Positions 17,346 to 27,124 of a stretch of DNA of 34,740 nucleotides are shown here, piece by piece. Every line of letters begins with the position of its first letter. Position 1 is the first letter of the stretch. The notes under the pieces are model-generated. The model had not been told where the DNA came from, did not search any database, and was given only the letters and a program-made list of their open reading frames with translations. Source of the stretch: Desulfobacteraceae bacterium (GTDB taxonomy: Bacteria > Desulfobacterota > Desulfobacteria > Desulfobacterales > Desulfobacteraceae); NCBI GenBank assembly GCA_023140455.1, contig JAGLLQ010000010.1, positions 1 through 34,740 of the forward strand. Direction: 5' to 3'. A program made the translations under genes and the position numbers.

Positions 17346-18272
17346 ATGAAAAAAAATTTTAAAATATGGTTTCATACCGGATCAACAACTAACATTAAAG
17401 AATTTAATGTTCCACAATATATCGCATACTTATTTTTTCTTATAGTATTCTTTATTTGCTCTGGTATTCTCTATGTTGGCCTTGATTATTACATGCTTAA
17501 ATCAAGCTCATTTAACAACCAGTTTTTAAGTAATACAATTACTGACCAAAAAAATGAAATCAGATCTCAAAGAGAACAGATACAAAATTTTGCCGAAACT
17601 ATTACTGATCTAAAAAAACAAGTTAAAAATCTTTGTATTTTTGAAGATAGAGTCAGGTTGATTGCAGATATTGGACGGTCTTCTGATTCTAACGGTCTTA
17701 TTGGTATTGGTGGTATCCCTAACACTGATCTGGACTATAATCTTGAACCTGATGTAAAACACAATAATCTTATAAGAGAAATGCACGAGCAAGTAGAACA
17801 GACAAATCTTGCCACAATTAAACAAACTCAGGATTTTGAAGAATTAATTAAAGAATTGCATAAAAAGAAAAATATACTTGCATCAACTCCATCTATTAAA
17901 CCTGTTCATGGTTGGATTTCCTCTAGATTCGGATATAGAATATCTCCTTTTACAGGACTTAAAGAATTTCACTCAGGCCTCGATATTTCCAATCAGAAAG
18001 GCACCAAGATAATTGCTACTGCAAATGGAAGAGTATCCTATGCTGGGAAAAAATTATTAATTGGTAACCTTGTCACCATAGATCATGGTCATGGCATAGT
18101 AACTAAATTCGGCCATTTAAACAAAATCCTTGTTAAATATGGACAAAAAGTAAAGCGCGGGGATGTTATAGCTCTTATGGGCAACACCGGACGAAGTACC
18201 GGTCCACATGTTCATTATGAAGTAAGAATCAATGGTGCACCTGTTAATCCTGCTAAATATATTCTTAATTAA
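17346..18272 (+). CDS. M23-family (LytM/lysostaphin-type) peptidase, membrane anchored
   Basis: A 308-residue protein with a single N-terminal membrane segment (about 25-48), a charged coiled-coil-like region (about 60-100), a linker, and a C-terminal M23 domain (about 185-308). The metal ligands are His209 and Asp213 (HSGLDI) and His290 in HVHYE; His257 (FGHLN) and His288 are the expected catalytic residues. It should act on peptidoglycan cross-links in the periplasm or, like EnvC-type proteins, activate other hydrolases, but with all ligands present it is probably active. ATG at 17346 is preferred over GTG at 17343 because AAAGG at 17336-17340 is better spaced. It lies just upstream of secA on the same strand. 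Confidence 0.88.
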   Translation: MKKNFKIWFHTGSTTNIKEFNVPQYIAYLFFLIVFFICSGILYVGLDYYMLKSSSFNNQFLSNTITDQKNEIRSQREQIQNFAETITDLKKQVKNLCIFEDRVRLIADIGRSSDSNGLIGIGGIPNTDLDYNLEPDVKHNNLIREMHEQVEQTNLATIKQTQDFEELIKELHKKKNILASTPSIKPVHGWISSRFGYRISPFTGLKEFHSGLDISNQKGTKIIATANGRVSYAGKKLLIGNLVTIDHGHGIVTKFGHLNKILVKYGQKVKRGDVIALMGNTGRSTGPHVHYEVRINGAPVNPAKYILN

Positions 18273-18300
18273 GAAAATCCATTCTTAAAATTTTATTTTT
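18269..18300 (+). terminator. Weak hairpin with T-rich tail after the M23 peptidase gene
   Basis: TTAAGAA (18269-18275) pairs with TTCTTAA (18282-18288) around a six-base loop, followed by a T-rich stretch. The stem is only seven AT-rich pairs and overlaps the stop codon, so this may be a weak terminator or coincidence. Confidence 0.3.
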
Positions 18301-18376
18301 CCTTTTTATTTATTAAAAAATGGTTATATATTTTAATTAGAATTAAATTTATTGTAATTACTAATAGGGAGAATCC

Positions 18377-20899
18377 ATGTTTTTAAACTTTTTCACAAAA
18401 CTGTTTGGGTCGAATAATGAAAGAATTATTAAAAAAATGGACCCTTTGGTTGAATTGATTAATGATCTTGAGCCAGAAATTCAAAAACTTAGCGACAGTG
18501 ATTTCCCTGATAAGACCAATGAGCTGAGACAAAAAGTCAAAAACGGAGCATCTCTTAATGACATCCTTCCTGAAGTTTTTGCTCTTGCAAGAGAGGCCTC
18601 AGTCAGATCACTTGGAATGCGGCATTATGATGTCCAGTTGATTGGAGGCATTGTGCTTCATAATGGTTCAATCGCTGAAATGAAAACCGGTGAAGGAAAA
18701 ACAATTGTTGCTCCCCTTGCAGCCTATCTTAATTCCCTTACAGGAAAAGGTGTCCATATAATTACAGTTAATGATTACCTTGCAACGCGTGACTCTGAAT
18801 GGATGGGAAAACTCTTCAATTTTCTTGGACTTAGTGTCGGTGTAATTCTCCACAATATGAATGATCAGGAAAGAAAAGAAGCATATAATGCTGACATAAC
18901 ATATGGAACAAATAATGAGTTCGGATTTGATTATTTAAGAGACAATATGAAATTTGAAAAAAAAGATCTCTCTCAGGGTTATCTTAATTTTGCCATTGTT
19001 GATGAAGTTGATTCAATCTTAATTGATGAAGCAAGAACTCCATTGATTATTTCTGGACCAACAAATGATTCAACAGGACTCTACCATCAAATAGACACAA
19101 TAATACCAAGTTTTAATAAAGAGAAGCATTTTACTATAGATGAAGAATCAAAAAGCGTGATGCTTACAGAAGATGGTATTGCCCATGGTGAAAAACTTCT
19201 AAATGTTGACAACCTTTATGATCCTGGTAATATTGAAACATTACATCATCTTAATCAGGCAATGAAAGCTCATAAATTATTCAAACGAGATGTGGATTAT
19301 GTTGTTAAAAATAATGAAGTAATTATTGTTGATGAATTTACCGGAAGGCTCATGGCAGGTAGAAGATACAGCGATGGACTTCATCAGGCACTTGAAGCAA
19401 AAGAAAATGTAAAAATTGAAAATGAAAACCAGACCCTTGCATCAGTAACATTTCAAAATTATTTCAGAATGTATGAAAAACTTTCCGGTATGACCGGAAC
19501 TGCTGAAACTGAAGCATCAGAATTTCAAAAAATTTACAACCTTACTGTTATTATGATTCCTACAAACCTTCCCATGATTCGGAATGATAAACCGGATGCT
19601 ATATACAAAAATAAAAAAGAAAAATTTGATGCGGTTATTCAGGATATAATAAAATTACACAAAAAAGGTCAACCTGTACTTGTCGGTACAATATCAATTG
19701 ATGTTTCAGAAAATTTAAGTAAAAAACTTAAAAAAAAGGGTGTGAAACATTCAGTCCTCAATGCAAAACATCATAAATCTGAAGCAGAAATAGTTGCCAA
19801 TGCCGGGCAAAAAGGTGTTGTAACAATTTCAACTAATATGGCTGGAAGAGGCACTGATATTGTTCTTGGAGAAGGTGTAAAAGACCTTGGTGGTCTTCAT
19901 ATCCTTGGTACTTCCAGACATGAATCACGGCGAATTGACAACCAGCTCAGAGGTCGTTCCGGTAGACAGGGAGACCCTGGATCGTCAAAATTCTATTTAT
20001 CTTTAGAAGATGAACTCTTAAGGATTTTCGGTGGAGACAGAATTCATTCTATTATGGATAAAATAGGTATTGGTGAAGGCGAACCTATTGAACACAAATT
20101 AATAAGCAAAGCAATTGAAAATGCACAATCTAAAGTTGAAGGCCAAAATTTTGAAATAAGAAAACATCTTCTAGATTATGATGACGTTATGAATCAACAA
20201 AGGGATGCAATATATAGTCAGAGAAGAAAAGCTTTGCAAGGGGAGAGCCTTAAAGACAATATTCTTGAAATGATTGAAGACAATACAGATCTTATTATTT
20301 CTCAGTATGAAGAAAACAAAACACCGATTAAAAACTGGGATACTAAAGGGCTATCTGACAGCATATTAAATCAATTTAATTTTGAACTTGATTTCAATCA
20401 TATTTCTGAAGAGAAATTAGATAAAGATGGATTAGCAGAATATATTATCACAAAAGCGAAAACCATATATTCTGAAAAAGTAAATTTAATTGGAGAGGAT
20501 GAATTCAGACCATTTGAAAGGTTTGTCATGCTTCAGACTGTTGATTCGCTTTGGAAAGATCATCTTCTCTCCATGGACCATCTTAAAGAAGGTATTGGAC
20601 TGAGAAGTTATGGCCAGCAAAACCCTCTTATTATTTATAAACGAGAAGGTTTTGGAATGTTTGAGGATCTTATTTTTCGTGTTAAAGAAGAAACGCTTAA
20701 GATTCTTTTTAGAATTCAAATACAATCCAACGATTCTTTGTCAAATATAAATAAACCAAAACAAAATGAACTGTCTTTTTCTCATTCTGATGGTTCAACA
20801 CTAAACAAGCCCGTTATAAATAAAAACGAAAAGATTGGTAGAAACGACCCCTGCCCATGCGGCAGTGGGAAAAAATATAAAAAGTGCTGCGGGAAATAA
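18377..20899 (+). CDS. secA: Preprotein translocase ATPase SecA
   Basis: An 840-residue SecA, the usual length. Walker A is MKTGEGKT (102-109), Walker B is IVDEVD (207-212) with [13 protein letters not shown] after it. The preprotein cross-linking domain and the second nucleotide-binding fold follow ([16 protein letters not shown], then [30 protein letters not shown]). The C-terminus is a zinc-binding SEC-C tail with Cys826, Cys828, Cys837 and Cys838 ([15 protein letters not shown]) for SecB/ribosome contact. It drives proteins through SecYEG. The ribosome binding site is AGGGAG at 18366-18371. Two bases separate its stop from clpS. Confidence 0.98.
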   Translation: MFLNFFTKLFGSNNERIIKKMDPLVELINDLEPEIQKLSDSDFPDKTNELRQKVKNGASLNDILPEVFALAREASVRSLGMRHYDVQLIGGIVLHNGSIAEMKTGEGKTIVAPLAAYLNSLTGKGVHIITVNDYLATRDSEWMGKLFNFLGLSVGVILHNMNDQERKEAYNADITYGTNNEFGFDYLRDNMKFEKKDLSQGYLNFAIVDEVDSILIDEARTPLIISGPTNDSTGLYHQIDTIIPSFNKEKHFTIDEESKSVMLTEDGIAHGEKLLNVDNLYDPGNIETLHHLNQAMKAHKLFKRDVDYVVKNNEVIIVDEFTGRLMAGRRYSDGLHQALEAKENVKIENENQTLASVTFQNYFRMYEKLSGMTGTAETEASEFQKIYNLTVIMIPTNLPMIRNDKPDAIYKNKKEKFDAVIQDIIKLHKKGQPVLVGTISIDVSENLSKKLKKKGVKHSVLNAKHHKSEAEIVANAGQKGVVTISTNMAGRGTDIVLGEGVKDLGGLHILGTSRHESRRIDNQLRGRSGRQGDPGSSKFYLSLEDELLRIFGGDRIHSIMDKIGIGEGEPIEHKLISKAIENAQSKVEGQNFEIRKHLLDYDDVMNQQRDAIYSQRRKALQGESLKDNILEMIEDNTDLIISQYEENKTPIKNWDTKGLSDSILNQFNFELDFNHISEEKLDKDGLAEYIITKAKTIYSEKVNLIGEDEFRPFERFVMLQTVDSLWKDHLLSMDHLKEGIGLRSYGQQNPLIIYKREGFGMFEDLIFRVKEETLKILFRIQIQSNDSLSNINKPKQNELSFSHSDGSTLNKPVINKNEKIGRNDPCPCGSGKKYKKCCGK

Positions 20900-20901
20900 A
20901 A

Positions 20902-21216
20902 ATGTCACAAACAGACACTGACATATCAATAAAATCGTCTTCAGAAAAAAAAGACAAAACAGCTAAGCCGCCTATGTATAAAGTTATAATTTTAAATGAC
21001 GATTATACTACTATGGACTTTGTTGTTGGAATTCTCGTAAAAATTTTTAGAAAAACCCTTGAAAAAGCTAACAAAATAATGCTTAATGTACATAGGAGAG
21101 GTAAAGGAATCTGCGGATTATATACACGAGAAATTGCTGAAACCAAAATCGAAACTGTACACGCGCTTGCGCAAGAACAAGGATATCCTTTAAAATGCAC
21201 CATGGAGAAGGAGTAA
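20902..21216 (+). CDS. clpS: ClpS, N-degron adaptor of ClpAP
   Basis: A 104-residue ClpS. The core has ILNDDYTTMDFVV with Asn32, Asp33 and Asp34, and His64 in NVHRRGKG; these are residues that hold the N-terminal alpha-amino group of substrates. The N-terminal ~22 residues are a flexible charged tail, as required for ClpA engagement. It starts two bases after the secA stop (ATG at 20902) and is followed four bases later by clpA. ClpS binds proteins with N-terminal Leu, Phe, Tyr or Trp and hands them to ClpAP. Confidence 0.95.
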   Translation: MSQTDTDISIKSSSEKKDKTAKPPMYKVIILNDDYTTMDFVVGILVKIFRKTLEKANKIMLNVHRRGKGICGLYTREIAETKIETVHALAQEQGYPLKCTMEKE

Positions 21217-21220
21217 GGAC

Positions 21221-23476
21221 ATGATAAGTAAAGAATTAAGTTCAGCTCTGGGATTTGCAGTCCGTGAAGCTAAAAAAAGAAGGCATGAATACGTATGTGT
21301 TGAACATGTTCTATTCGCAATTCTTAACCATGATTCAGGCTCTGAAATCGTTAAAAATTGTGGGGTTGAACCTGAGAAAATTAAAACTGATCTTGAATCT
21401 TTTTTTAATGAAAAAATGAACAAAATTGACAAATCAGAAGAGTATGTTCTCCAACAGACTATTGGTTTCCAACGTATGATTCAAAGGGCGATTAATCAGG
21501 CACGTTCAGCAGAGAAAAATGAAGTTAATCTTGGCGATATCCTTGCATCGATTTTTCTTGAAAAAGATTCCCATGCAGCATATTTCTTAGAATCAGAAGG
21601 ACTGGAACGAATTGATGTTTTAAATTATATCTCCCATTCAGATACTACAACAAAATTATCTTCTCCTGAAAATATTCCTCCGAAAAAATTCAGGCAGCCG
21701 GCAAAAGAACAAACTAAACAAAAAAAACAAAACCCTTTGGCATTATTTACAACTGATTTATTGAAAAAAGCCAAAGACAGCAAAATAGATCCATTAATTG
21801 GCAGATCTGACGAAACCCAACGAGTTATGCAGGTTCTATGCAGAAGAAGAAAAAATAATCCCATTCTTGTTGGTGACCCTGGAGTTGGAAAAACTGCAAT
21901 AGCAGAAGGACTTGCACTAAAAATACAGAATAAAGATGTACCCGAACTCTTAGAAGATTGTGAACTTTATTCTTTAGATATGGGTTCATTACTTGCCGGA
22001 ACAAAATATAGAGGTGATTTCGAACAAAGGCTGAAAGATGTAATTAATGAGCTTCAAACAAAGAAAAATGCACTTTTAATTATTGATGAAATCCATACTG
22101 TTGTGGGTGCTGGAGCAACAACCAGTGGCTCAATGGATGCTTCAAATATTTTAAAACCTGCTCTTTCCAATGGAGAGATTAAGTGTGTTGGTACAACAAC
22201 CTATGAAGAATATAAAAACCATTTTGAAAAAGACAGGGCCTTTTCCAGACGATTTGAAAAAATTGATGTAGGCGAACCTTCAATTGAAGAGTCTATTGAA
22301 ATTTTACATGGGCTTAAACCATATTATGAAGAACATCACAATCTTGAATATACTGACGAAGCCCTTGAAGTTTCTTCCAAATTATCTGCAAAATATATCA
22401 ATGATCGGTTTCTTCCTGATAAAGCCATTGATGTAATAGATGAAGCCGGGGCTTATTTAAGATTAAATAAGAAAAAAAATCAAAAAAAGATCTATCCTGC
22501 TGATATTGAACATATAGTTTCAAAGATAGCCAAAATTCCAGTTGCAAGTGTCTCATCTTCGGATAAAAAAAATCTTAAAAAACTTGATCAAAAACTTCTT
22601 AAGGTTATTTTTGGTCAGGATAATGCTATTGAAACACTGACAACATCAATTAAACGATCAAGAGCCGGACTTTCATCTCCGGAGCGCCCCATAGGATCTT
22701 TTCTCTTTATAGGGCCAACTGGTGTTGGGAAAACCGAAGTTGCAAAACAATTAGCTTCTAATATGGGAATTAAATTCCTACGTTTTGATATGAGTGAATA
22801 TATGGAAAAACATGCTGTATCAAGACTTATAGGAGCGCCTCCAGGGTATATTGGATTTGATCAGGGTGGTATCTTAACTGACAGCATTAGAAAACATCCA
22901 CATTGTATACTTCTGCTTGATGAAATTGAAAAAGCACATTTAGACCTTTATAATATTTTGTTACAAATTATGGATTATGCCACATTAACTGATAATAACG
23001 GCAAATCAGCTGATTTCAGAAATGTTATAATTCTCATGACTTCCAATGCCGGTGCAAGAGAGATGAGTTCTAACCAAATTGGCTTTGGTAATGACTTAAA
23101 AGAACTTAAATCCCATGGACTTAAAGCAGTTGAAAAGACTTTCAGCCCTGAATTTAGAAATCGCCTTGATTCTATTGTTCAATTCAATCATTTATCTCAA
23201 CAAATTATGGAATTAATTGTTGATAAGGATATGAATCTAATGAAAGAGCTGCTCAAAGAAAAAGACGTTAAAATTATCTATTCGAAAAAAGCACGCTCTT
23301 TTCTTGCTCAAAAAGGATATGACCCAAAATTTGGAGCAAGACCTTTACAGCGTTTAATACAGGCTGAGATAAAAGATAAATTATCTGATCAAATCCTCTT
23401 TGGTAAACTTGCCAAAGGTGGGAAAGTTTCAATTGGGTACAGAAATAATAAGCTTACATTTAACTATAAAAGTTAA
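21221..23476 (+). CDS. clpA: ATP-dependent Clp protease ATPase subunit ClpA
   Basis: A 751-residue Hsp100 ATPase. Residues 1-140 form the N-domain that binds ClpS. Two AAA+ modules follow: Walker A GDPGVGKT at 218-225 and GPTGVGKT at 498-505, with Walker B LLIIDE and ILLLDE. The tripeptide Ile-Gly-Phe at 620-622 is the ClpP-docking loop, so it should work with ClpP (not encoded here). There is no long middle coiled-coil domain, which separates it from ClpB. Ribosome binding site GGAGAAGGAG lies inside the end of clpS. The stop overlaps the aat start (TAATG, 23474-23478). Confidence 0.96.
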   Translation: MISKELSSALGFAVREAKKRRHEYVCVEHVLFAILNHDSGSEIVKNCGVEPEKIKTDLESFFNEKMNKIDKSEEYVLQQTIGFQRMIQRAINQARSAEKNEVNLGDILASIFLEKDSHAAYFLESEGLERIDVLNYISHSDTTTKLSSPENIPPKKFRQPAKEQTKQKKQNPLALFTTDLLKKAKDSKIDPLIGRSDETQRVMQVLCRRRKNNPILVGDPGVGKTAIAEGLALKIQNKDVPELLEDCELYSLDMGSLLAGTKYRGDFEQRLKDVINELQTKKNALLIIDEIHTVVGAGATTSGSMDASNILKPALSNGEIKCVGTTTYEEYKNHFEKDRAFSRRFEKIDVGEPSIEESIEILHGLKPYYEEHHNLEYTDEALEVSSKLSAKYINDRFLPDKAIDVIDEAGAYLRLNKKKNQKKIYPADIEHIVSKIAKIPVASVSSSDKKNLKKLDQKLLKVIFGQDNAIETLTTSIKRSRAGLSSPERPIGSFLFIGPTGVGKTEVAKQLASNMGIKFLRFDMSEYMEKHAVSRLIGAPPGYIGFDQGGILTDSIRKHPHCILLLDEIEKAHLDLYNILLQIMDYATLTDNNGKSADFRNVIILMTSNAGAREMSSNQIGFGNDLKELKSHGLKAVEKTFSPEFRNRLDSIVQFNHLSQQIMELIVDKDMNLMKELLKEKDVKIIYSKKARSFLAQKGYDPKFGARPLQRLIQAEIKDKLSDQILFGKLAKGGKVSIGYRNNKLTFNYKS

Positions 23477-24156
23477 TGCCGATATTTAAGTTATCAAGTA
23501 AACTTGAATTTCCTTCCCCTTATTTAGCTGAGCCAAACGGTCTTTTATGCGTTGGTGGTGATCTTTCTACAGAAAGACTCCTTCTTGCATACAGCAGTGG
23601 AATATTTCCATGGTTTTCAGATGACGAGCCAATTTTATGGTGGTCTCCTGATCCAAGACTTGTTCTTTACCCTAAAAATATTAAGATATCTAAAAGCTTA
23701 AAAAAAAAATTAAAAAAACATGAATTTAAAATTACAATGGATAAAGCATTTGAAGATGTAATTTATGCATGTGCAAATACTCGTACTCAAAATTCCGAAG
23801 AAACATGGCTTGTAAATGAAATGATTCAGGCGTATATGAAACTCCATAATGAAGGATTTGCTCACTCTGTTGAATGTTGGCAGGATGACAAACTTGCAGG
23901 AGGGCTTTATGGTATTTCCCTTGGAAGGTGTTTTTTTGGTGAATCAATGTTCACATATATCAGTGATGCTTCAAAAATTGCCCTTGCTACACTCTCAGAC
24001 TATCTTTTAAAATTGAATTTTGATCTTATCGATTGTCAGGTCACAACAGAGCATTTAATCAGCATGGGCGGATTTGAAATCTCAAGAGAAACATTTTTAG
24101 ATCAACTAAAACAATCTTTACAAAAACCATCTATTACAGGAGTTTGGGATTTTTAA
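23476..24156 (+). CDS. aat: Leucyl/phenylalanyl-tRNA--protein transferase
   Basis: A 226-residue enzyme of normal length. The family signatures are present: FPWFSDDEPILWWSPDPRLVL (residues 36-56), ETWLVNEMIQAYMKLHNEGFAHSVECW, and GGLYGISLGRCFFGESMF. It transfers Leu or Phe from aminoacyl-tRNA to proteins with N-terminal Lys or Arg, creating the degron recognised by ClpS. The first base of its ATG is the last base of the clpA stop. Its own stop overlaps the stop of the convergent hydrogenase protease gene by three shared bases in a TTTAAA sequence. Confidence 0.97.
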   Translation: MPIFKLSSKLEFPSPYLAEPNGLLCVGGDLSTERLLLAYSSGIFPWFSDDEPILWWSPDPRLVLYPKNIKISKSLKKKLKKHEFKITMDKAFEDVIYACANTRTQNSEETWLVNEMIQAYMKLHNEGFAHSVECWQDDKLAGGLYGISLGRCFFGESMFTYISDASKIALATLSDYLLKLNFDLIDCQVTTEHLISMGGFEISRETFLDQLKQSLQKPSITGVWDF

Positions 24157-24632
24157 ATATATTTTTTCAGTATCAGGTCAACAACCTTTGAAACACTTTC
24201 TTTAACAACTTGAGTACATTCGCTGGAAAAAGTTTTTATATCCTGAGCTTCAATACCTATAATAGTTATTTTTCCCGGCATTTTTCCTTCAAGAGTCGTA
24301 TTATAAAGTTTAAGAACAGTTGCGAGGTCAAACCCATGGGCAAAGCTTAAATTAATTGAATTTTGAATGTCAGTAATATCAAATTCTTTTTCAAAAATCT
24401 TACCAGGCCTGCTTCCTGTTAAAAAAGCATCAACAATAATTAAATGATCAACATCTTCAAGAAGGTCAACAATTGCAATACCGCCTGTCCCGCCATTTGT
24501 GAGGATAACATGATCAGGAATTGATGATAGTTTTTGCAAGCCTTCTATCACATAAAGTCCTGCACTGTCATCTGTCAGAAGGCTTGAACCAATACCAATG
24601 ATCTGGATTGTTTTATGATTAATAATATTCAA
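24153..24632 (-). CDS. [NiFe]-hydrogenase maturation protease (HyaD/HycI family)
   Basis: A 159-residue peptidase of normal size. Near the N-terminus GIGSSLLTDDSAG replaces the common GxGNxLxxDDGxG; Asp21/Asp22, Asp68 (VDAF) and His99 (FAHG) sit where nickel-contacting residues are found in HybD. It should cleave the C-terminal extension of the hydrogenase large subunit after nickel insertion. It is the last gene of the operon, 20 bases downstream of that subunit. No ATG fits; the start appears to be TTG at 24632 without a clear ribosome binding site, so expression probably depends on translational coupling. Confidence 0.88.
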   Translation of the reverse strand: MNIINHKTIQIIGIGSSLLTDDSAGLYVIEGLQKLSSIPDHVILTNGGTGGIAIVDLLEDVDHLIIVDAFLTGSRPGKIFEKEFDITDIQNSINLSFAHGFDLATVLKLYNTTLEGKMPGKITIIGIEAQDIKTFSSECTQVVKESVSKVVDLILKKYI

Positions 24633-24652
24633 AATTATAATAAATAGTGATT

Positions 24653-26113
24653 CTATTCCCGCTTCATTCGTCTAATGGTTTGTCCATGTTGTAAAATTTT
24701 AACTTCCATTGGCATCTTTCCGGGCATTGCATGAGTTGCACAGGCAAGACATGGATCATATGCTCTGAAAGCCATCTCTATTTGATCAAGTATTGCATCA
24801 TCTGAAGCACCATTTTTTATCAAATTTTTTGCAGCTCTTCTCACAGACATATCCATACCTGCATTATTCTGGGCAGTAGCTACTATAAGATTGACCTCTC
24901 TTACAATTCCATTATTATCAGTTTTATAATGATGATAAAGTGTACCTCTAGGTGCTTCAACAACACCTACTCCCTCATCAGGTATTTCAGTGGGTAAAAC
25001 TCGTACATCTGGATTATCAATATCTTTATCATGGGACAAATTAACTATCTCTTCACAAGCCTGCAAATTCTCAATCAAGCGTGCCCAATGGAATGCAAGC
25101 GTATTATGGACAATATTTGTATTAAAAGTTGAATAAAATTCTTCATAAGCTTCCTGGGCAAGTGTTGTAGCCATACCTGTTGAAGCATTCAGTCTTGCCA
25201 GGGAGTTAACTCTGTAAACTCCGCTTTCCTTACCATCAACTCTACCTTTCCATCCTACATTTTTAAGATATGGAAACTTTAAATATGTCCAAGGTTCAAC
25301 ACGTTCTGCTATGTGATCAAGGTAATTTTCCGGTTTAAATTTAGTCAATTCTTCACCAGCAGGATCCACTACCCTTATATCACCATCATAGAAATCAACT
25401 TTTCCTGTCTCATCTACCATGCCCATATAATATGTCTTATGAACATAAGTATTACTTAATATCATATCCATATATTTTTCATTTGCCAAAACAAGATCTT
25501 TAAAAAGTTTAATTGAGACTTGGGCAAAATCTCTCATTTCCAAACTCATTTTTTTTATTTCATCTCTTTGATCTTTTGTTATAGGTTTTGAAAGGCCACC
25601 GGGAATAGAGGCAACAGGATGAATTGCGTGCCCTGCTATCATTGACTGAATCTTTTGAGCATACCCTCGTATCTTCATAACCTGTTTACCAGTATCAAGA
25701 CCAAGCACTTCAATCAGACCAAGAATATTACGTTTAGCTGGCTCTGCATCAAATCCTGGGACAAAATCAGGAGCAGCAAGAGCAAAAAAATGCAATAGAT
25801 GGCTGTGGCTCATATGAGCATTGTAAAAAAGTCTTCTTAAATTTTCAGCTGCCTTTGGTATCTTAACATTATAAACAGCGTCACATGCCTTTGAAGAAGC
25901 CATGTGGTGAGCACCGGGGCATACACCACAAATTTTAGGCATTATTCGGGGAAGTTCTTCAACAGGTCTTCCCTGACAGAACTTTTCAAAACCTCGCAAC
26001 TCTACAACTTGAAAATAGGAATCAGAAACATTCCCATCATCATCAAGGATAATGTCTATTTTACCATGCCCTTCTAATCTGGTAATTGGTGAAATTGTAA
26101 TTTTTTTACTCAT
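24653..26113 (-). CDS. mvhA: [NiFe] hydrogenase large subunit, group 3c (MvhA-like)
   Basis: A 486-residue catalytic subunit. The N-terminal nickel motif is ICGVCPGAHH with Cys62 and Cys65; the C-terminal motif is DPCLACATH (453-461) with Cys455 and Cys458. The 25 residues after His461 are the extension removed by the maturation protease encoded next. Sequence style (RGFEKFCQGRPVEELPRIMPKICGVCPGAHH) matches methyl-viologen/F420-non-reducing hydrogenases, not membrane-bound uptake enzymes; no twin-arginine signal exists on the partner, so the enzyme is cytoplasmic. It oxidises or evolves H2 and exchanges electrons through the small subunit and the HdrA-MvhD fusion. The ATG at 26113 lies 12 bases after the small-subunit stop. 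Confidence 0.94.
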   Translation of the reverse strand: MSKKITISPITRLEGHGKIDIILDDDGNVSDSYFQVVELRGFEKFCQGRPVEELPRIMPKICGVCPGAHHMASSKACDAVYNVKIPKAAENLRRLFYNAHMSHSHLLHFFALAAPDFVPGFDAEPAKRNILGLIEVLGLDTGKQVMKIRGYAQKIQSMIAGHAIHPVASIPGGLSKPITKDQRDEIKKMSLEMRDFAQVSIKLFKDLVLANEKYMDMILSNTYVHKTYYMGMVDETGKVDFYDGDIRVVDPAGEELTKFKPENYLDHIAERVEPWTYLKFPYLKNVGWKGRVDGKESGVYRVNSLARLNASTGMATTLAQEAYEEFYSTFNTNIVHNTLAFHWARLIENLQACEEIVNLSHDKDIDNPDVRVLPTEIPDEGVGVVEAPRGTLYHHYKTDNNGIVREVNLIVATAQNNAGMDMSVRRAAKNLIKNGASDDAILDQIEMAFRAYDPCLACATHAMPGKMPMEVKILQHGQTIRRMKRE

Positions 26114-26125
26114 AAATAGAGCCTC

Positions 26126-27124
26126 TTATTTTTTGTCCTTCATATTTTTATTAATTATTGCATTGGGTAATGAAAATCTGTAAAACGTTCCTAAAGGATC
26201 TTTAATGGAATTTACAGGTCTCAACATTTCACCTCTGGGAACATTATCATCCTGACCTTTTGTAACTGCGCACCCAAATGCTGATAAAGCTTCAGTGCCC
26301 TGGTCATATTGATCTTCAGTGGGACCGAAACAACCTCTACAGGGCATGTTTGCATCTATACAGGTAGATCCACACCCTGATCGTGTAAAAGGTCCCATAC
26401 ATATAATTCCCTGCTCTAAAAAACAAAGATCTGGATCAATTAATTTTTCATGCGGTCTGACAATTTTCTCAATAACATTTGCCTCTCTGGTAGTATTTCT
26501 TTTACATTCAGAACATAATGGCTTTGTACCAGCAATCACTGTTCCATTCTTTGGCAAATCACCATTTTCAGAATATCCTGCAATAATTTGAACTGCTTTA
26601 ACTATCACATCATGGGTAGGGGGACACCCAGGCAAAAAATAATCAACATCAACTACTTGGCCAAGAGTATTCACAAAATCCTGAAAGCCAGGTAGCTCAA
26701 GAGTACAATTTTTCTTTTGGACAATAGTTTGTGGAAAGATCATATCCGGGTTTAAAGTTGAGACTGTATCTGAGTATGCACAATCAAAAATACCTTCTCG
26801 GTCTGTAAAATTTGCCATCCCGGGAATACCTCCAAAGCATGCACATGAACCAAAAGCGATCATAACTTTACTCTTTTTTCTTAAAAGTTCAGCATCTTCT
26901 TTATGTTCAGAAGTTCTGATCATGCCATTAAAAAGAGTTATGTCTATACTGTTATCATCATACCCAAAAAGATCTTCCCTTTTAAAATCCATTGCAACAG
27001 GCCAGTATACAATATCTGCAATACTTGTGATATCAAGAACTTTCTCTTCAAGATCAAGTATTGCCACGTCACATCCTCCACACGCTCCTGCCCAGTTAAT
27101 AGCTATCTTGATTTTATTTTTCAT
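26126..27124 (-). CDS. mvhG: [NiFe] hydrogenase small subunit, group 3c (MvhG-like)
   Basis: A 332-residue iron-sulfur subunit without any signal peptide. Cys15 and Cys18 (WAGACGGCD), Cys94 (FGSCACFGG) and Cys167 (LPGCPPT) bind the proximal cluster. A later Cys-rich part (Cys204, Cys207, Cys234, Cys242, Cys251, Cys255, Cys262, Cys265) supplies the medial and distal clusters. It carries electrons from the NiFe site to the MvhD domain. Start codon lies 11 bases inside the end of hdrA, with AGGAG (27131-27135, minus strand) upstream, so the two are translationally coupled. Confidence 0.94.
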   Translation of the reverse strand: MKNKIKIAINWAGACGGCDVAILDLEEKVLDITSIADIVYWPVAMDFKREDLFGYDDNSIDITLFNGMIRTSEHKEDAELLRKKSKVMIAFGSCACFGGIPGMANFTDREGIFDCAYSDTVSTLNPDMIFPQTIVQKKNCTLELPGFQDFVNTLGQVVDVDYFLPGCPPTHDVIVKAVQIIAGYSENGDLPKNGTVIAGTKPLCSECKRNTTREANVIEKIVRPHEKLIDPDLCFLEQGIICMGPFTRSGCGSTCIDANMPCRGCFGPTEDQYDQGTEALSAFGCAVTKGQDDNVPRGEMLRPVNSIKDPLGTFYRFSLPNAIINKNMKDKK

